64,000 nucleotides of DNA from Serripes groenlandicus (Eukaryota; Mollusca; Bivalvia; Cardiida; Cardiidae). Made by a program: the position numbers and the translations under genes. Numbering within the stretch: the first letter of the stretch is position 1; the number at the start of each line of letters is the position of its first letter. The notes beneath the pieces are model-generated. The model was not told the DNA's origin, searched no databases, and saw only the letters and a program-made list of their open reading frames with translations. The DNA lies in assembly GCA_031761405.1 (NCBI GenBank), contig JASEVX010000008.1, forward strand, positions 46,521,419-46,585,418, given 5' to 3'. Shown piece by piece: positions 19,491 to 29,744 of the stretch.

Positions 19491-19831
19491 ATGGCGTTGG
19501 TATCAGCGTTGCCAGGTTAAGATTTGCATGCAAGTATTGAAAATTTGTGATATCTTGCAATAAATAATAGTGTGTGGTTTTATCTGATACTGATACTGTA
19601 AGTCTTCGGTATTATGTTCACTATTGGCATACATCGTATATAAACCAATTTACAGATTTAAAAGGCCTGTATGGACTTGGTTAACATTTGCATGGAAGTA
19701 TTGAAACGGTGTATTATCTTGCAATAGGTGATACTGTGTGACTTTACCTAATGCTATAACTGTTCTGAAGTAGGCCCTGATAGACGATGGCCCTGATAGG
19801 CGAGCTATATTGTCCTCCGACAACTCTTGTT

Positions 19832-20215
19832 TCACATTGAATTCAAATGTTTATGAACATTTCTACTGATTAGGGCAAAATAATCGAAAATGCACGTAGC
19901 TTTTCTCACATTGAATTCAAATGTTTATGGACATTGCTACTGATGTGGGAAAAATAACCGAAAAAGCACGTTACAGCTTTTCTCACATTGAATTCAAATG
20001 TTTATGAACATTTCTACTGATGTGGGAAAAATAACCGAAAATGCACGTAGCTTTTTTCACATTGAATTCAAATGTTTATGAACATTTCTACTGATGTGGG
20101 AAAAATAACCGAAAATGCACGTAGCTTTTCTCACATTGAATTCAAATGTTTATGAACATTTCTACTGATGTGGGGAAAATAACCGAAAATGCACGTACCT
20201 TTTCTCACATTGAAA
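19832..20215. repeat. 74-bp tandem repeat, about 5 copies
   Basis: CACATTGAATTCAAATGTTT, ATGAACATTTCTACTGATGT and ACCGAAAATGCACGTAGCTT repeat with a 73-75-bp period from 19832. The last copy ends in CACATTGAAATCAGTGG. The GAATTCAAATG / CATTTCTAC part can form a weak hairpin. Confidence 0.95.
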
Positions 20216-20783
20216 TCAGTGGGATCGGACCTTGGTAGTCAAACAGTAAGATATGGGTTCGGTGTTCGAAAAATGTGACCCCCCATGAACCGTGATACAG
20301 TTCCCTTAAAATGGATTAAATCAATGAGTTCATATCGGTATATTATTCTGTAGCCACAAACAAGATAATGGGCGTTACAAGACAATCAAGTCCAGCCAAA
20401 ACGTTCATATCTAAATCCACAATTCTATTCGGCTACAATCGATTTTATATAGCCGTATGATTGGCATGCCATTACAAATTCTGAAACATTTAATATAGGC
20501 GAGTCGGAATGGGGATTTTCTTAGGTTATAATAACGATTATATTCGGCAAGAAATGGTTACGTCGAGACATGGTAAAAATAGTTTGTGGAGTTTGTTTTG
20601 TTTACAGATACATGTGCATGCCCCGATGCCATCGACAATGACTTATTTAAATGCTTAATGGGTATGATTTTGACTTATATAATTATTTGAATTCAACCAA
20701 AATCAGTTTAATCATACCTGCTAAAGTTAGCTAAATATTTCTTTAAGTAGATTGTGTGAAAATTTAGACAAAATAAATGTAGA
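20216..20783. other. Unassigned sequence
   Basis: No element or coding signal recognised. Confidence 0.4.
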
Positions 20784-21262
20784 TATAGGATCTGACATGA
20801 GTTGTCATTTTATATAAAGTTGTATTGAACGAGTTCAGGACATTTATTATTAAGCGAGCCTTTGGCGAGCTTAATAACAAATTTCTTGGACGAGTTTAAT
20901 AAAACTTTATGAAATGACAACGAATGTCAGATTCTTTTTATCACATGACGAAACACAAAAAGAAAATCGGTTTTTCGCTGTCAGAAAATAGTCCCAACAA
21001 GTGATACTTTAATACAATGTTAACTAATCACATAAACAGATATGTGTATGACCTACATGTATAATGGTCCCTTTACCTCGTCCATCTCTCGTGATGTTTG
21101 TGTTTACCGGATACACGTTCTCAGCCATTTTGTAAACATTCGCGGATGAATACACAAATAGTGATTCGGTCATGTTATATTACACGTGTCAATTATAAAA
21201 AAATACGTAATGGGTATATTACATCGGATACAAGCATTGTCATGTGATAATAAAACATAGTT
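20784..21262. mobile_element. Family H element, copy 2
   Basis: The first 150 bp form a foldback: GATCTGACATGAGTTGTCAT near 20788 and ATGAAATGACAACGAATGTC near 20909 are inverted partners. Between them TTATTAAGCGAGCC pairs with GGCGAGCTTAATAA. The remainder (CACATGACGAAACACAAAAA, AACATTCGCGGATGAATACA, GATACAAGCATTGTCATGTG) matches copy 1 at 8197 with extra sequence near 21060-21110. The 35-bp satellite begins 34 bp beyond. Confidence 0.8.
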
Positions 21263-21295
21263 GTTTCTGTGAGTATTTAACCAGGGACTACTAGT

Positions 21296-22485
21296 CGTAA
21301 TAGTAGTTCCTGCTTTAACTAAGTGTCTTACGTAATAGTAGTTCCTGCTTTAACTAAGTGTCTTACGTAATAGTAGTTCCTGCGTTAACTAAGTGTCTTA
21401 CGTAATTGTAGTTCCTGCTTTAACTAAGTGTCTTACGTAATAGTAGTTCCTGCTTTAACTAAGTGTCTTACGTAATAGTAGTTCCTGCTTTAACTAAGTG
21501 TCTTACGTAATAGTAGTTCCTGCGTTAACTAAGTGTCTTACGTAATAGTAGTTCCTGCGTTAACTAAGTGTCTTACGTAATAGTAGTTCCTGCTTTAACT
21601 AAGTGTCTTACGTAATAGTAGTTCCTGCTTTAACTAAGTGTCTTACGTAATAGTAGTTCCTGCGTTAACTAAGTGTCTTACGTAATAGTAGTTCCTGCGT
21701 TAACTAAGTGTCTTACGTAATAGTAGTTCCTGCGTTATCTAAGTGGCTTACGTAATAGTAGTTCCTGCTTTAACTAAGTGTCTTACGTAATAGTAGTTCC
21801 TGCGTTAACTAAGTGTCTTACGTAATAGTAGTTCCTGCGTTAACTAAGTGTCTTACGTAATAGTAGTTCCTGCTTTAACTAAGTGGCTTACGTAATAGTA
21901 GTTCCTGCTTTAACTAAGTGGCTTACGTAATAGTAGTTCCTGCGTTAACTAAGTGTCTTACGTAATAGTAGTTCCTGCGTTATCTAAGTGGCTTACGTAA
22001 TAGTAGTTCCTGCTTTAACTAAGTGTCTTACGTAATAGTAGTTCCTGCTTTAACTAAGTGTCTTACGTAATAGTAGTTCCTGTTTTAACTAAGTGTCTTA
22101 CGTAATAGTAGTTCCTGCTTTAACTAAGTGTCTTACGTAATAGTAGTTCCTGCGTTAACTAAGTGTCTTACGTAATAGTAGTTCCTGCGTTAACTAAGTG
22201 TCTTACGTAATAGTAGTTCCTGCTTTAACTAAGTGTCTTACGTAATAGTAGTTCCTGCTTTAACTAAGTGTCTTACGTAATAGTAGTTCCTGCGTTAACT
22301 AAGTGTCTTACGTAATAGTAGTTCCTGCGTTAACTAAGTGTCTTACGTAATAGTAGTTCCTGCGTTATCTAAGTGGCTTACGTAATAGTAGTTCCTGCTT
22401 TAACTAAGTGGCTTACGTAATAGTAGTTCCTGCTTTAACTAAGTGGCTTACGTAATAGTAGTTCCTGCTTTAACTAAATGGCTTA
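21296..22485. repeat. 35-bp satellite, 34 units with higher-order order
   Basis: The unit holds CGTAATAGTAGTTCCTGC followed by TTTAACTAAGTGTCTTA. The period is exactly 35 bp throughout, with no spacer and no indel that I can see. Three positions vary in a patterned way: CTTTAACT or CGTTAACT, CGTTATCT, and GTGTCTTA or GTGGCTTA. Scoring these, units 5-13 (21436-21750) and units 23-31 (22066-22380) have the same nine-unit order, so a 315-bp block was copied at 630 bp distance. The final unit has AAATGGC, as expected for a decaying edge. Confidence 0.97.
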
Positions 22486-22889
22486 GTTGACGTCAATAGT
22501 GATCTGATCCACTAAGCTATAGTTGTTAAGAATTAGGTTCCACAAGTTTTGTTCTTAGAGAAAAAAGAATTTTGGAATGTGTTTATACCTTGAACAAAAA
22601 AGGATATACTTACTTTAAGTAATACTAATTAGCACTAATTAGTGTTGGTGGAATAGGGGATTGATGTATTCAACAACATTGCGCAATATGTTTCTATTGC
22701 TCTTTCTGAATATGTGTCTTCTTTTTTATTCTAAACATGTTTCCATATATGTGTCAACTTCTATGTAAGAATATATTTATACCTCTACTTCTTAACTCAC
22801 ACAGTAACATAAATTCAGAAAGACCAAACATTGTTTGTGATTTTGCTGACATTTCCTTGTTACTACCGATGTTCTATATATATACTGAT
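22486..22889. other. Unassigned AT-rich sequence
   Basis: CACTAATTAGTG near 22632 is a short palindrome. No family or gene recognised. Confidence 0.4.
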
Positions 22890-23044
22890 ATCGATGCAAC
22901 AATCGTAATGCTATCCTCACAACTACAGGCGCTGAGGAAGGTACATTTAGTCATTACTATTGTGTATGATCCTATCGTGGATCGAACCCTGGTCTCCCGC
23001 TCCCTTGCCGGACTCTCTTCTATTTACACCACGGTGATGAGATA
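22890..23044 (-). mobile_element. SINE-2 5' part, minus strand
   Basis: GTGGATCGAACCCTGGTCTC is the reversed B box and TACACCACGGTGATGAG the reversed start. CAATCGTAATGCTATCCTCA and GGCGCTGAGGAAGG are the body. The 3' module is missing. Confidence 0.8.
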
Positions 23045-23224
23045 ATAAACCATGTTTCAAAATTCAGGATCACAAAAAATGCAATTTTAAAAACATAAGA
23101 TGCTTCGTAATTCGTGTTGATCTCTAAATATAATATTAAAATTGAAGAGATTTTTATATGGTTTTATTTCTCGTAACCGTTTTCCATTTGAAGGTGTATT
23201 TGTTAGTGTACTTGCAACGTACAA

Positions 23225-23411
23225 CTTATGGAAGCATTGTAACACCAAAAAAACCAACATTGCTCACAAAGAGCGATTTCTCTGTTTGCACTGTGATTTC
23301 AATTATATACAGTTCCTTTCGTATACTGTAATTTTGTAGACAGTTTGCGTTACTTTGTCTGGTGTATTCAAAGTCGTCTGATGTAAATGTGTTGCATGTA
23401 GACAATGGTTA
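23225..23411. mobile_element. Family A MITE, degraded
   Basis: CATTGCTCACAAAGAGCGAT is a damaged centre. GTATTCAAAGTCGTCTGATG and GACAATGGTTAA are the right end. The left end is not recognisable. Confidence 0.6.
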
Positions 23412-23462
23412 AGACAAAAAGCCGTGATACGTAAAACATCGTAGAAACACAAGTCAAGTTAA

Positions 23463-24002
23463 CCCTTTCCCTCATATAGACACTTTCTGACGCCTCTGCA
23501 GCAGACGAATTTTTGAAAAGATGATTGATTGATTTGGATTTTAACGCCGTTATCAACAATTTTTCAGTCATTTCACGGCGACCAGTTCACCTACTCATAT
23601 GTTTTCTGATTTGCTCACACCAGTACTTACACAAAATACTTTCCAAGCAACTGGCTGCTTTTTCACATAGATTGTTAGCCCATTGGTGAAAGACGACTGA
23701 CGCCAGTCACAGTGACCTTTATCAAACGTCGGAAATAATGTTGGCCGAGCTGGGGTTCAACCTCACATCCCCTTGATTGACAGTCCGCTTCGCTACCGAC
23801 TGAGCTACCGGGGCTCGGCTTTTGAAAACATAATGACAAAAGAAGAAATTGCTCAAAACGAGCAATTTTTCCTTGTGCCACAATGTTTTCCACTTAAAGT
23901 CATAGGTTATCCATTCAATTTATAAAGATTTTCTATATTTTTGACAATATATGTTCAAAGTCGTCTGGTGCAGAATTGTTGTATGAGGGAAAGTGTTTTT
24001 AA
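23463..24002. mobile_element. Family A MITE split by a SINE-1
   Basis: TTAA (23459-23462) precedes CCCTTTCCCTCATATAGAC. The left arm stops at CAGACGAATTTTTGAAAAG. After the SINE, TTTTGAAAACATAATGACAA resumes and leads to GAAATTGCTC / GAGCAATTTT, AGTCATAGGTTATCCATTCA, GTCGTCTGGTGCAGAATTG and GTATGAGGGAAAGTG. Removing the SINE leaves one standard family A copy, so A is the older layer. Confidence 0.93.
23522..23819 (-). mobile_element. SINE-1 nested in family A
   Basis: Minus-strand SINE-1 with a TGATTGATTGAT tail at left and GAGCTACCGGGGCTCGGC head end at right. TTTTGAAAA at 23511-23519 and 23820-23828 is the target duplication made in the MITE. The body has CTTTCCAAGCAACTGGCTGC. Confidence 0.95.
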
Positions 24003-24450
24003 CAAATATCTGCCTCCACTCAGTTGTATCAATATATGCGCAAGAAACACAGACTGATCTTCATCTTCATTTTTCTCAAAAATCAAAGTGTACCGTTTTC
24101 ACATGGATTGGCTCAACAAATGCATGTAACATGTAAACCTGTCATCGTAAAAAATATTTCCGTATTGCATGTTCTATAATTAGATCCATAAATTGAAATG
24201 GTTCGGTTAATTTGATTAGTGGTTCTGAAGCTTATTGATTAATTACTTTTCGACTTTGAACTTCCCAGAAGATAATTTGAGTTAAAATTGATTAATGTTT
24301 TCTCTTTATGGTTGTAATTTAACCTCGATATATATCAACCAGTGTATTATGCTATTTTCTTCAGGGGAATTTAATACACAAGACAATTCTTTTAAAGACA
24401 CAACATATTGTTTCTACTTTTCTCTGTTCATACATTTACTTTAAGATGTA
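24003..24450. other. Unassigned AT-rich sequence
   Basis: No element or gene recognised. Confidence 0.4.
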
Positions 24451-24465
24451 TTTTAACTGTCATGA

Positions 24466-24741
24466 TTGATTTATTGATTGTTTGGTGTTTTACGCAGCTT
24501 TTAAATATGTTTTTCAGTTATATCCCGGGGATTCCCGGGTAAGTTTACCAGTACTACTGGTTAGTTTTTCCTGACACCAGCCAGTCAGTTGTAATATTTA
24601 CTATTAACCTCGCAACTCTGAGCGCTAAAGAGGGCAGCCATGACTACCATTGGTAAAGTATTTGGTATGACCCGATCGGAGATCAAACCCGCGACCTCCC
24701 GCACGCTGGGCGGACGCGTAACCACTACATCACCAAGGCGG
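24466..24741 (-). mobile_element. SINE-2, complete, minus strand
   Basis: The tail is TTTATTGATTGTTTGGTG at left. Then CAGTTATATCCCGGGG, CCTGACACCAGCCAGTCAGT, GAGCGCTAAAGAGGGCAGCC and GACCCGATCGGAGATCAAAC (B box), ending ACATCACCAAGGCGG. Flanks TTTTAACTGTCATGA (24451) and TTTTAACTGACATGA (24742) are a 15-bp target duplication with one mismatch. Confidence 0.95.
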
Positions 24742-24848
24742 TTTTAACTGACATGAACTTTTAGTGCAGTCAGATCAGTAGTGTTGAGTTATACATTATG
24801 TATTGCTTATCACGGTATGTCAGACTTTTAAAAATATATGTGCGAACA

Positions 24849-24905
24849 TTGGAAACTAAGACCAGCCTGCATAATCGTGCAGCCTGATCATGGTCTAAAT
24901 TGTTC
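24849..24905. repeat. Small foldback sequence
   Basis: GCGAACA ... TGTTCGC ends enclose ACTAAGACCAGCCTGCA and TGCAGCCTGATCATGGTCT, which pair imperfectly. The plan (outer arms plus inner GCCTGC hairpin) resembles family C on a smaller scale, but the sequences differ. Confidence 0.5.
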
Positions 24906-24924
24906 GCTTTCTATGAAGACTTTG

Positions 24925-25112
24925 AAATGGTTGTAATGGCTACCCGCCCTCCTTGGCGCTCAGGGTTGTGGGATAAACATTATGACTGACTGACTGGTGT
25001 CAGGATAAATGGACCAATAGTACCGGTAACTTACCCAGGACAGGCCGTAATATAACTGTACAATTGTTGAAAGCGGTGTAAATTACCAAACAACCAATCA
25101 ATCAATCGGTAT
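24925..25112 (+). mobile_element. SINE-2, 5'-truncated
   Basis: It starts inside the body (GTAATGGCTACCCGCCCTCC) and continues with CTGACTGACTGGTGTCAGGA, TACCGGTAACTTACCCAGGA and GTTGAAAGCGGTGTAAATTA to a CAATCAATCAATC tail. The tRNA-like head is missing. This is typical of incomplete reverse transcription. Confidence 0.9.
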
Positions 25113-25239
25113 TCATATTTTCAATAAGTAGAACAAATTAATCCATAGTTATGATAAGTACTTCTCAAATGTCAATGGTGACTATACCTGTTGCAGAAAC
25201 TCCGCGCGGTGAGGGTTAAACATAGTTTATGTGCCTATA

Positions 25240-25314
25240 AAAAGAATCCCTGTATTTATTGTATAATCTATACTAACCTATAGGTAATGTATATTTAATA
25301 TACCCCTGGTTGAT
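25240..25314. repeat. Left copy of a diverged ~75-bp direct repeat
   Basis: AAAGAATCCCTGTATTTATT, TATAGGTAATGTATATTTAA and TACCCCTGGT recur in order at 25830-25900. Together the two copies bracket a SINE-1 and a family C element. Confidence 0.8.
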
Positions 25315-25591
25315 TTATTGATTTGGGTTTAATGCCAGTTCCAACAATTGGTAATTCATATTCACCAATTCACCTACCAATGTGGTTCCTGGCTTTCTCA
25401 CACCAGCACTCCACATAACTGATTTTCGAAGCAACTGGCTGCTTTTCCACATAGACTGATAGCCCATTGGTGGAAGACGAATCACGCTTGTCACAGTAAC
25501 TTTTGTCCAACGTCGGAAAGAAGGTTGGCTTCGAACTAAATAACCCCTCGATTGAAAGCCCGCGTCTCTACCGACTGAACTACCGGGGTTC
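25311..25591 (-). mobile_element. SINE-1, minus strand, diverged
   Basis: CAGTACTCCACATAACTG-like body (here CAGCACTCCACATAACTGAT), GAAGCAACTGGCTGCTTTTC and CTACCGACTGAACTACCGGG. The 3' module is degraded (no CAGTTATATCACGGCG) and the B box is partly deleted near 25535. Confidence 0.9.
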
Positions 25592-25600
25592 AACTACATA

Positions 25601-25821
25601 TGAGTCGTCCCGCGAGACAACCAGCAGTCCGCGCAGGTTAATCCGGGTCGATAAATTCCGTCTCAGAGGGATAGAGGTATAGAGTAATGGTTCCTGATAC
25701 ATAAAATCCACAGGAGACGAAAAGTGTCTGTCCGGGTTAGACTGCGCGGCATGCTTAGGCTGATCTGGTTCGATGCTTTTACGCAGAGTCCACGGTGTTT
25801 GTTTTCTCGCGGGATGGCTCA
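25601..25821. mobile_element. Family C foldback element
   Basis: TGAGTCGTCCCGCGAGACAA and TCTCGCGGGATGGCTCA are the ends. The left arm has lost about 40 bp (CCAGCAGTCCGCGCAGG joins directly), so the first inner hairpin is gone. ATAT flanks both ends. Confidence 0.92.
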
Positions 25822-25829
25822 TATACAAA

Positions 25830-25900
25830 GAATCCCTGAGTATATTATAAAGTCTATTATAACTTATAAGTAATGCATATTTGATACACCCTTGGTAATA
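25830..25900. repeat. Right copy of the ~75-bp direct repeat
   Basis: CAAAGAATCCCTGAGTATAT, TATAAGTAATGCATATTTGA and ACACCCTTGGT pair with 25240-25314. By eye about four in five bases agree. Confidence 0.8.
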
Positions 25901-26469
25901 GTCTATCTACTCATGGTTATTAATTCATGAAACCCTCGAGAGATGTACGAATTATGCAACGCCAATCGAAAACCGAACTTCAGAAATCTTTCTTTCAGTG
26001 ACGATCCCTTTTAGCCTGCAACTGGTTCGAGTTTAATTAAAGTTTACAACTTGATCGTAGTTGATATTAATTTCAACTCCTTATCTTCGTTTTCGTGTGG
26101 TGTCTAAATATGTTATTACATTGGTGTTATATATTCAAGATTTATTGCATCATGTTACAGCGCCTGTTGCTTTGACCATCAAGCGTCTGAGTGCTGTCGT
26201 TTTATACCCACGTTCACATATAATGTTAAATGAAAAAAACAATTGAGAAAGAACAATCTAAAAGTCATTCTAAACGGCATATGGCAGGTATTAAACTTCC
26301 TGCTCATCTTTCTATCTACCAAAGGCATGCTATGAGACAAGCGTGGAATTGCCAGTTCCATTCATAAGGAAAAGCGGTAAAATGGCAACATGTTTATTGA
26401 GTAATCTTGATAAATCCCACATGTAAGCTTTTATTTCTCCTATTTCGTAAAATATCATTAGTGTACCCT
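25901..26469. other. Unassigned sequence
   Basis: No element or gene recognised. Confidence 0.4.
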
Positions 26470-26548
26470 TTACCGCCTTGGTGTTGTAGTGGTGGAAGCG
26501 TCAATCTAGTGGGCTGGAGACCATTGTTCAATCCCCAGTCGCCTTTAA
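26470..26548 (+). mobile_element. SINE-2 head only
   Basis: ACCGCCTTGGTGTTGTAGTG, GGCTGGAGACC and GTTCAATCCCCAGTCG form a tRNA-like head (A- and B-box spacing kept). No SINE body follows. Confidence 0.65.
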
Positions 26549-26886
26549 ACAAAAATCTTTTTTTATTTATTTTTTAGAGTATCGTTTTCCTTCCGTGCAT
26601 TATGACTAAGTGTTCACTTAGTAAAAGAAAAAGAAAATCAGACACAAGAGCAGATATGTAAATATTACGTTTGGAATTTGGCCATACAAATAGCGCGTTC
26701 AGCTTTTCCATTGATGACTTCAATAATAGCAGTTGTGGAGCAGTAACATTCCTCAAAACCAGAAAGCACTAAACTAAGTAAATTTAAACACCAACCATCT
26801 TAAGCGTCCAAACCAAAAATGAAACAAGACGATGAATATAGATGAGGCGCTCCTGACAATAAGGGGTGTTTTGTCATTTACATAAA
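26549..26886. other. Unassigned AT-rich sequence
   Basis: No element or gene recognised. Confidence 0.4.
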
Positions 26887-26902
26887 GGGGGGGGGGGGGG
26901 GG
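26887..26902. repeat. Poly-G run and G-rich segment
   Basis: Sixteen G in a row, then CGGGCGGAAAGGGGGAGGG. It could form a G-quadruplex, and the run length is prone to sequencing error. Confidence 0.9.
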
Positions 26903-27051
26903 CGGGCGGAAAGGGGGAGGGTGTCACAAAATGGCGGATGGTAGTGAAACCGATCGGACTACACATCTAAGTTCCTTTGAAAAGTTGTAGCTATGCACAT
27001 TCGACCAGAGTAGGCTCTGGTGAGACTCCCCGAGTCTTTACTGTTCGTACG

Positions 27052-27209
27052 TGCAACAAAGCCCTCATTGGCACCCAGGGTTACGGGGTTTAGCATTTCG
27101 ATCTGCTGACTGGTGTCAGGATCAACAGACCAGTAGTACCGGTAACTTACCCAGGAAACGCCGTCGGATATGACGAAAAATACCAAACAATCAACATGCA
27201 ACAAAGCCC
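27052..27209 (+). mobile_element. SINE-2, 5'-truncated, with 13-bp duplication
   Basis: TGCAACAAAGCCC at 27052-27064 and 27197-27209 brackets a short SINE-2 3' part (CACCCAGGGTTACGGGGTTT, GCTGACTGGTGTCAGGA, CCGGTAACTTACCCAGGAAA, CAAACAATCAAC). The head is absent, and the part of the shared module after GCCGT is shortened. Confidence 0.93.
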
Positions 27210-27797
27210 CTAGTTTCCTGACACGGCCCACATGCTCACATTCCTTGTGATAAATCCCAATAAAACGGGTTCAGAATTGCCCATAATATATAACAAAGGG
27301 TGAAATAGACGGTTTGTCTCTGGAGTATTAAAACGCTAATGATACGAATGAACAACAAGGATTCGATTTCTTTGCTGTTGTTTGTCTTGTTTATGTGGAT
27401 TGTCTACGCTTATATGAACCGCGCCATACACAAACACAACGCTCCGAGGTTTTTAAGAAAACATGGCAAATTACGATCCACATGCATATGTTTTAGTTAA
27501 ATCCTTCTTTATTCCGTCATGATAACACAAACATAAAAGTCACTTTTCTTCAAGTAAGAACATGTGACATGAACGACAGCTTAGATAGTAAGAAACCTGT
27601 ATATAACTTGTAGCATTTGCTTTGGTCATACATTTTTCTCTAACGTATTACAGGATGATTGTTGGCGAACAGAAATGAAACTGTTTCAGGCTTTCGCAGA
27701 TCACAACGTCATGCGGGTCATTTTTACGGGGCGTTTTTACCCTTGATGATCGCAGTATAATTCCTGTCTGTGGGTAATACGTTTTGTAACTACATAT
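27210..27797. other. Unassigned sequence
   Basis: No element or gene recognised. Confidence 0.4.
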
Positions 27798-28060
27798 TGA
27801 GCCGTCCCGCGAGAAAAACCAACATTGTTACCTCTGCGTTATGTGTCGATACAGATCAGCCTGCGCAGTCCGCGCATACTTATCCGGGCTGACTCATTCC
27901 GTCTCATGGGAATAGAGGTATATAGTAAAGATTCCTGAAACAGGAAATCCACAGGAGGCAAAAGTGTCTGTCCGGGATAGCCTGCGCGGCGTGCTTAAGC
28001 TGATCCGGGTAGATACTTTACGCAGAGTCCACAATGTTGGTTATCTCGCGGGATGGCTCA
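27798..28060. mobile_element. Family C foldback element, complete
   Basis: The ends are TGAGCCGTCCCGCGAGAAAA and TCTCGCGGGATGGCTCA. The first inner hairpin is weakened (GATCAGCCTGCGCAGTCCGC then GCATACTTATCC). The second reads CCGGGATAGCCTGCGC with CTTAAGCTGATCCGGG. It is full length at about 263 bp. Confidence 0.95.
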
Positions 28061-29109
28061 ATTTATTATGTATTTGGTGATACGCTTTTCTGTAATTTAA
28101 CCATCGCGTGCCAATTCTGAGCCATACGAAGTGAATCCCGATCATTAGGACCTTAATATCGAGATCGGCTATTTAATTGTATATATGTCCGTTATCTAGT
28201 ACAACAACCAGTGGGGAAGTATAATATGCACATTTAAAAGTATCTAACAAATGTCTTTTTACTAAAACATCGGTCAGTTATAGAAACCTTAGAGGCGTTT
28301 ACAACGTGTGTTTTGTTGTTTTTTTGTATAAAAAGGTTAATTCCGTACCACCAGTATTTTCAGTGCTTTGATTGTGTAAAACGTATTAACCGAAACATGA
28401 TAACATTGTTGATAAAATGAATAATTAGTATACTTACAAGTGGGCGGGTTATTAATTGAAGGGACATAATGGCGCGTTTATTATGAAATAGATTTATCAG
28501 TTCTTTCAATTTTCTTTCTCAGACATAGACTAAACATTCCGTTATGATTTATATATAAGCCTTGCTACTGCAAAAAGCACCCTTAAGAGATGTGTTAAAT
28601 CGCGACCAGATTAAATGATGGCCAATACAGAACTTTTATATACAGCATACAACCTTTTCTTCTTGAAAGTGATGTTTGATAACAGATGGCAATACATACA
28701 TGTTCATGTGGGTACATCATTCTCACAAATGATGTAGATCAAGATTTACGGCAATGTTTTGATTGTCGACTATTTTCATAATTTTGAAACGAAAATAGCT
28801 ACTTTTCTGTTACCAGTGTACCAGTTAAAAAGGAACTTATTTCTTTCGTCTTCGGATCTTGGGCAAATGCAAAATGCGTGATACTCGTCTTCTAAAATTA
28901 TAACATCTTTGGTCAATAAACAGTAGAAACATGTTCTGAATTACGACCCAATTCAATATTAAGTTTATGACTAGAGCATCTAAATCTAGCGAGAGCTTTT
29001 CTTAACTGGAACGATAGGTCCATATTTAATATGTTTCGGAGACTATAATATTAAATTAATTGACTAATTCCAGTCAAACTAAACCTGTGCTTCTGCCCCC
29101 TGTTTCATT
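28061..29109. other. Unassigned AT-rich sequence, about 1 kb
   Basis: I see no repeat family, palindrome or coding pattern. This is one of the longer stretches without recognisable mobile DNA. Confidence 0.4.
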
Positions 29110-29460
29110 CCTACCACAGCATCAGACAGCATTGCAAATAACTATATACATATGTGCAATCTAGCTATAAATGAATGTATCAGTTGTGAAACATGGCGGC
29201 AAAATAAGAACTACCTCATTTGAACCGCTGTGCATCTGCACATTATGGCGATTGTTTGTTCTTATCGCAGCATCAGACGACATTGCAAACAACTATGCGC
29301 AAAATAATGCAATATGTCTATAAATTAATGTTTTTGGTTGTGAAACATGGCTGCAATATTGGAAATAGCTCAATATGGTGGCATTACTTCTGTTGTCATC
29401 ACGATTTAAGAATCCACTTTGCTACAGATGCGTCAAAATGCGTCTGTAAATGGTTAAACA
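29110..29460. repeat. Diverged direct repeat, about 151-bp spacing
   Basis: CACAGCATCAGACAGCATTG with AATAACTAT and GTTGTGAAACATGGCGGCAA recurs about 151 bp on as CGCAGCATCAGACGACATTG, AACAACTAT and GTTGTGAAACATGGCTGCAA. The right edge (29423-29457) has ACAGATGCGTCAAAATGCGT and TGGTTAAAC, like a family A right end. Confidence 0.7.
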
Positions 29461-29630
29461 ACATTGATGTTGCGAATGCATTATATGTGCGACCTTAAAT
29501 ACAATTTGCTGAAAATGTAGACTAAGATCAGTCTGTGCTGTCGTGCTGTATACTCCTAGTTTTACGCTATTGATCGTTCATTTCGGCTAACACTTGTTGG
29601 AGTTCTCGCTGTGTTATGAGACTCTTAATA

Positions 29631-29652
29631 CCCCCCCCCCCCCCCCCCCCCC
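29631..29652. repeat. Poly-C run, 22 bases
   Basis: A single homopolymer. Its length is uncertain in most assemblies. Confidence 0.9.
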
Positions 29653-29744
29653 GGTTGTATAAAGGCTAATAGTCTGAGATCACGGGTGTAATAATACATA
29701 CTATTGCATATATTTTATAGTGTTGGAAAATCAATGTACAAAGT

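Larger units (their letters stand above)
18791..19831. mobile_element. About 1-kb hairpin-led element with internal tandem repeats
   Basis: It begins with a hairpin (AGCTCGCCTATT / AAATAGGGGAGCT, 18795-18824). It continues with (GGCGTT)n at 18844-18900, then 3.6 copies of a 163-bp repeat (18906-19490), then a more unique part, and ends GGCGAGCTATATTGTCCTCC and GACAACTCTTGTTT. The layout matches bivalve repeats that start AGCTC... and end ...CTCTTGTTT, which I know only as non-coding dispersed elements. 74-bp repeat units flank it on both sides. Confidence 0.75.

Noticed and set aside
21296..22485. CRISPR-like array
   Set aside because: Units follow each other directly without unique spacers and there are no cas genes. 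The context is eukaryotic. It is a satellite.
25240..25900. Solo LTR pair or short LTR element
   Set aside because: The direct repeats lack TG...CA ends, a primer-binding site and a polypurine tract, and the interior is a SINE plus a MITE.
26887..26902. Telomeric or origin-type G-rich element
   Set aside because: It is a simple G homopolymer with no TTAGGG-type repeats around it.
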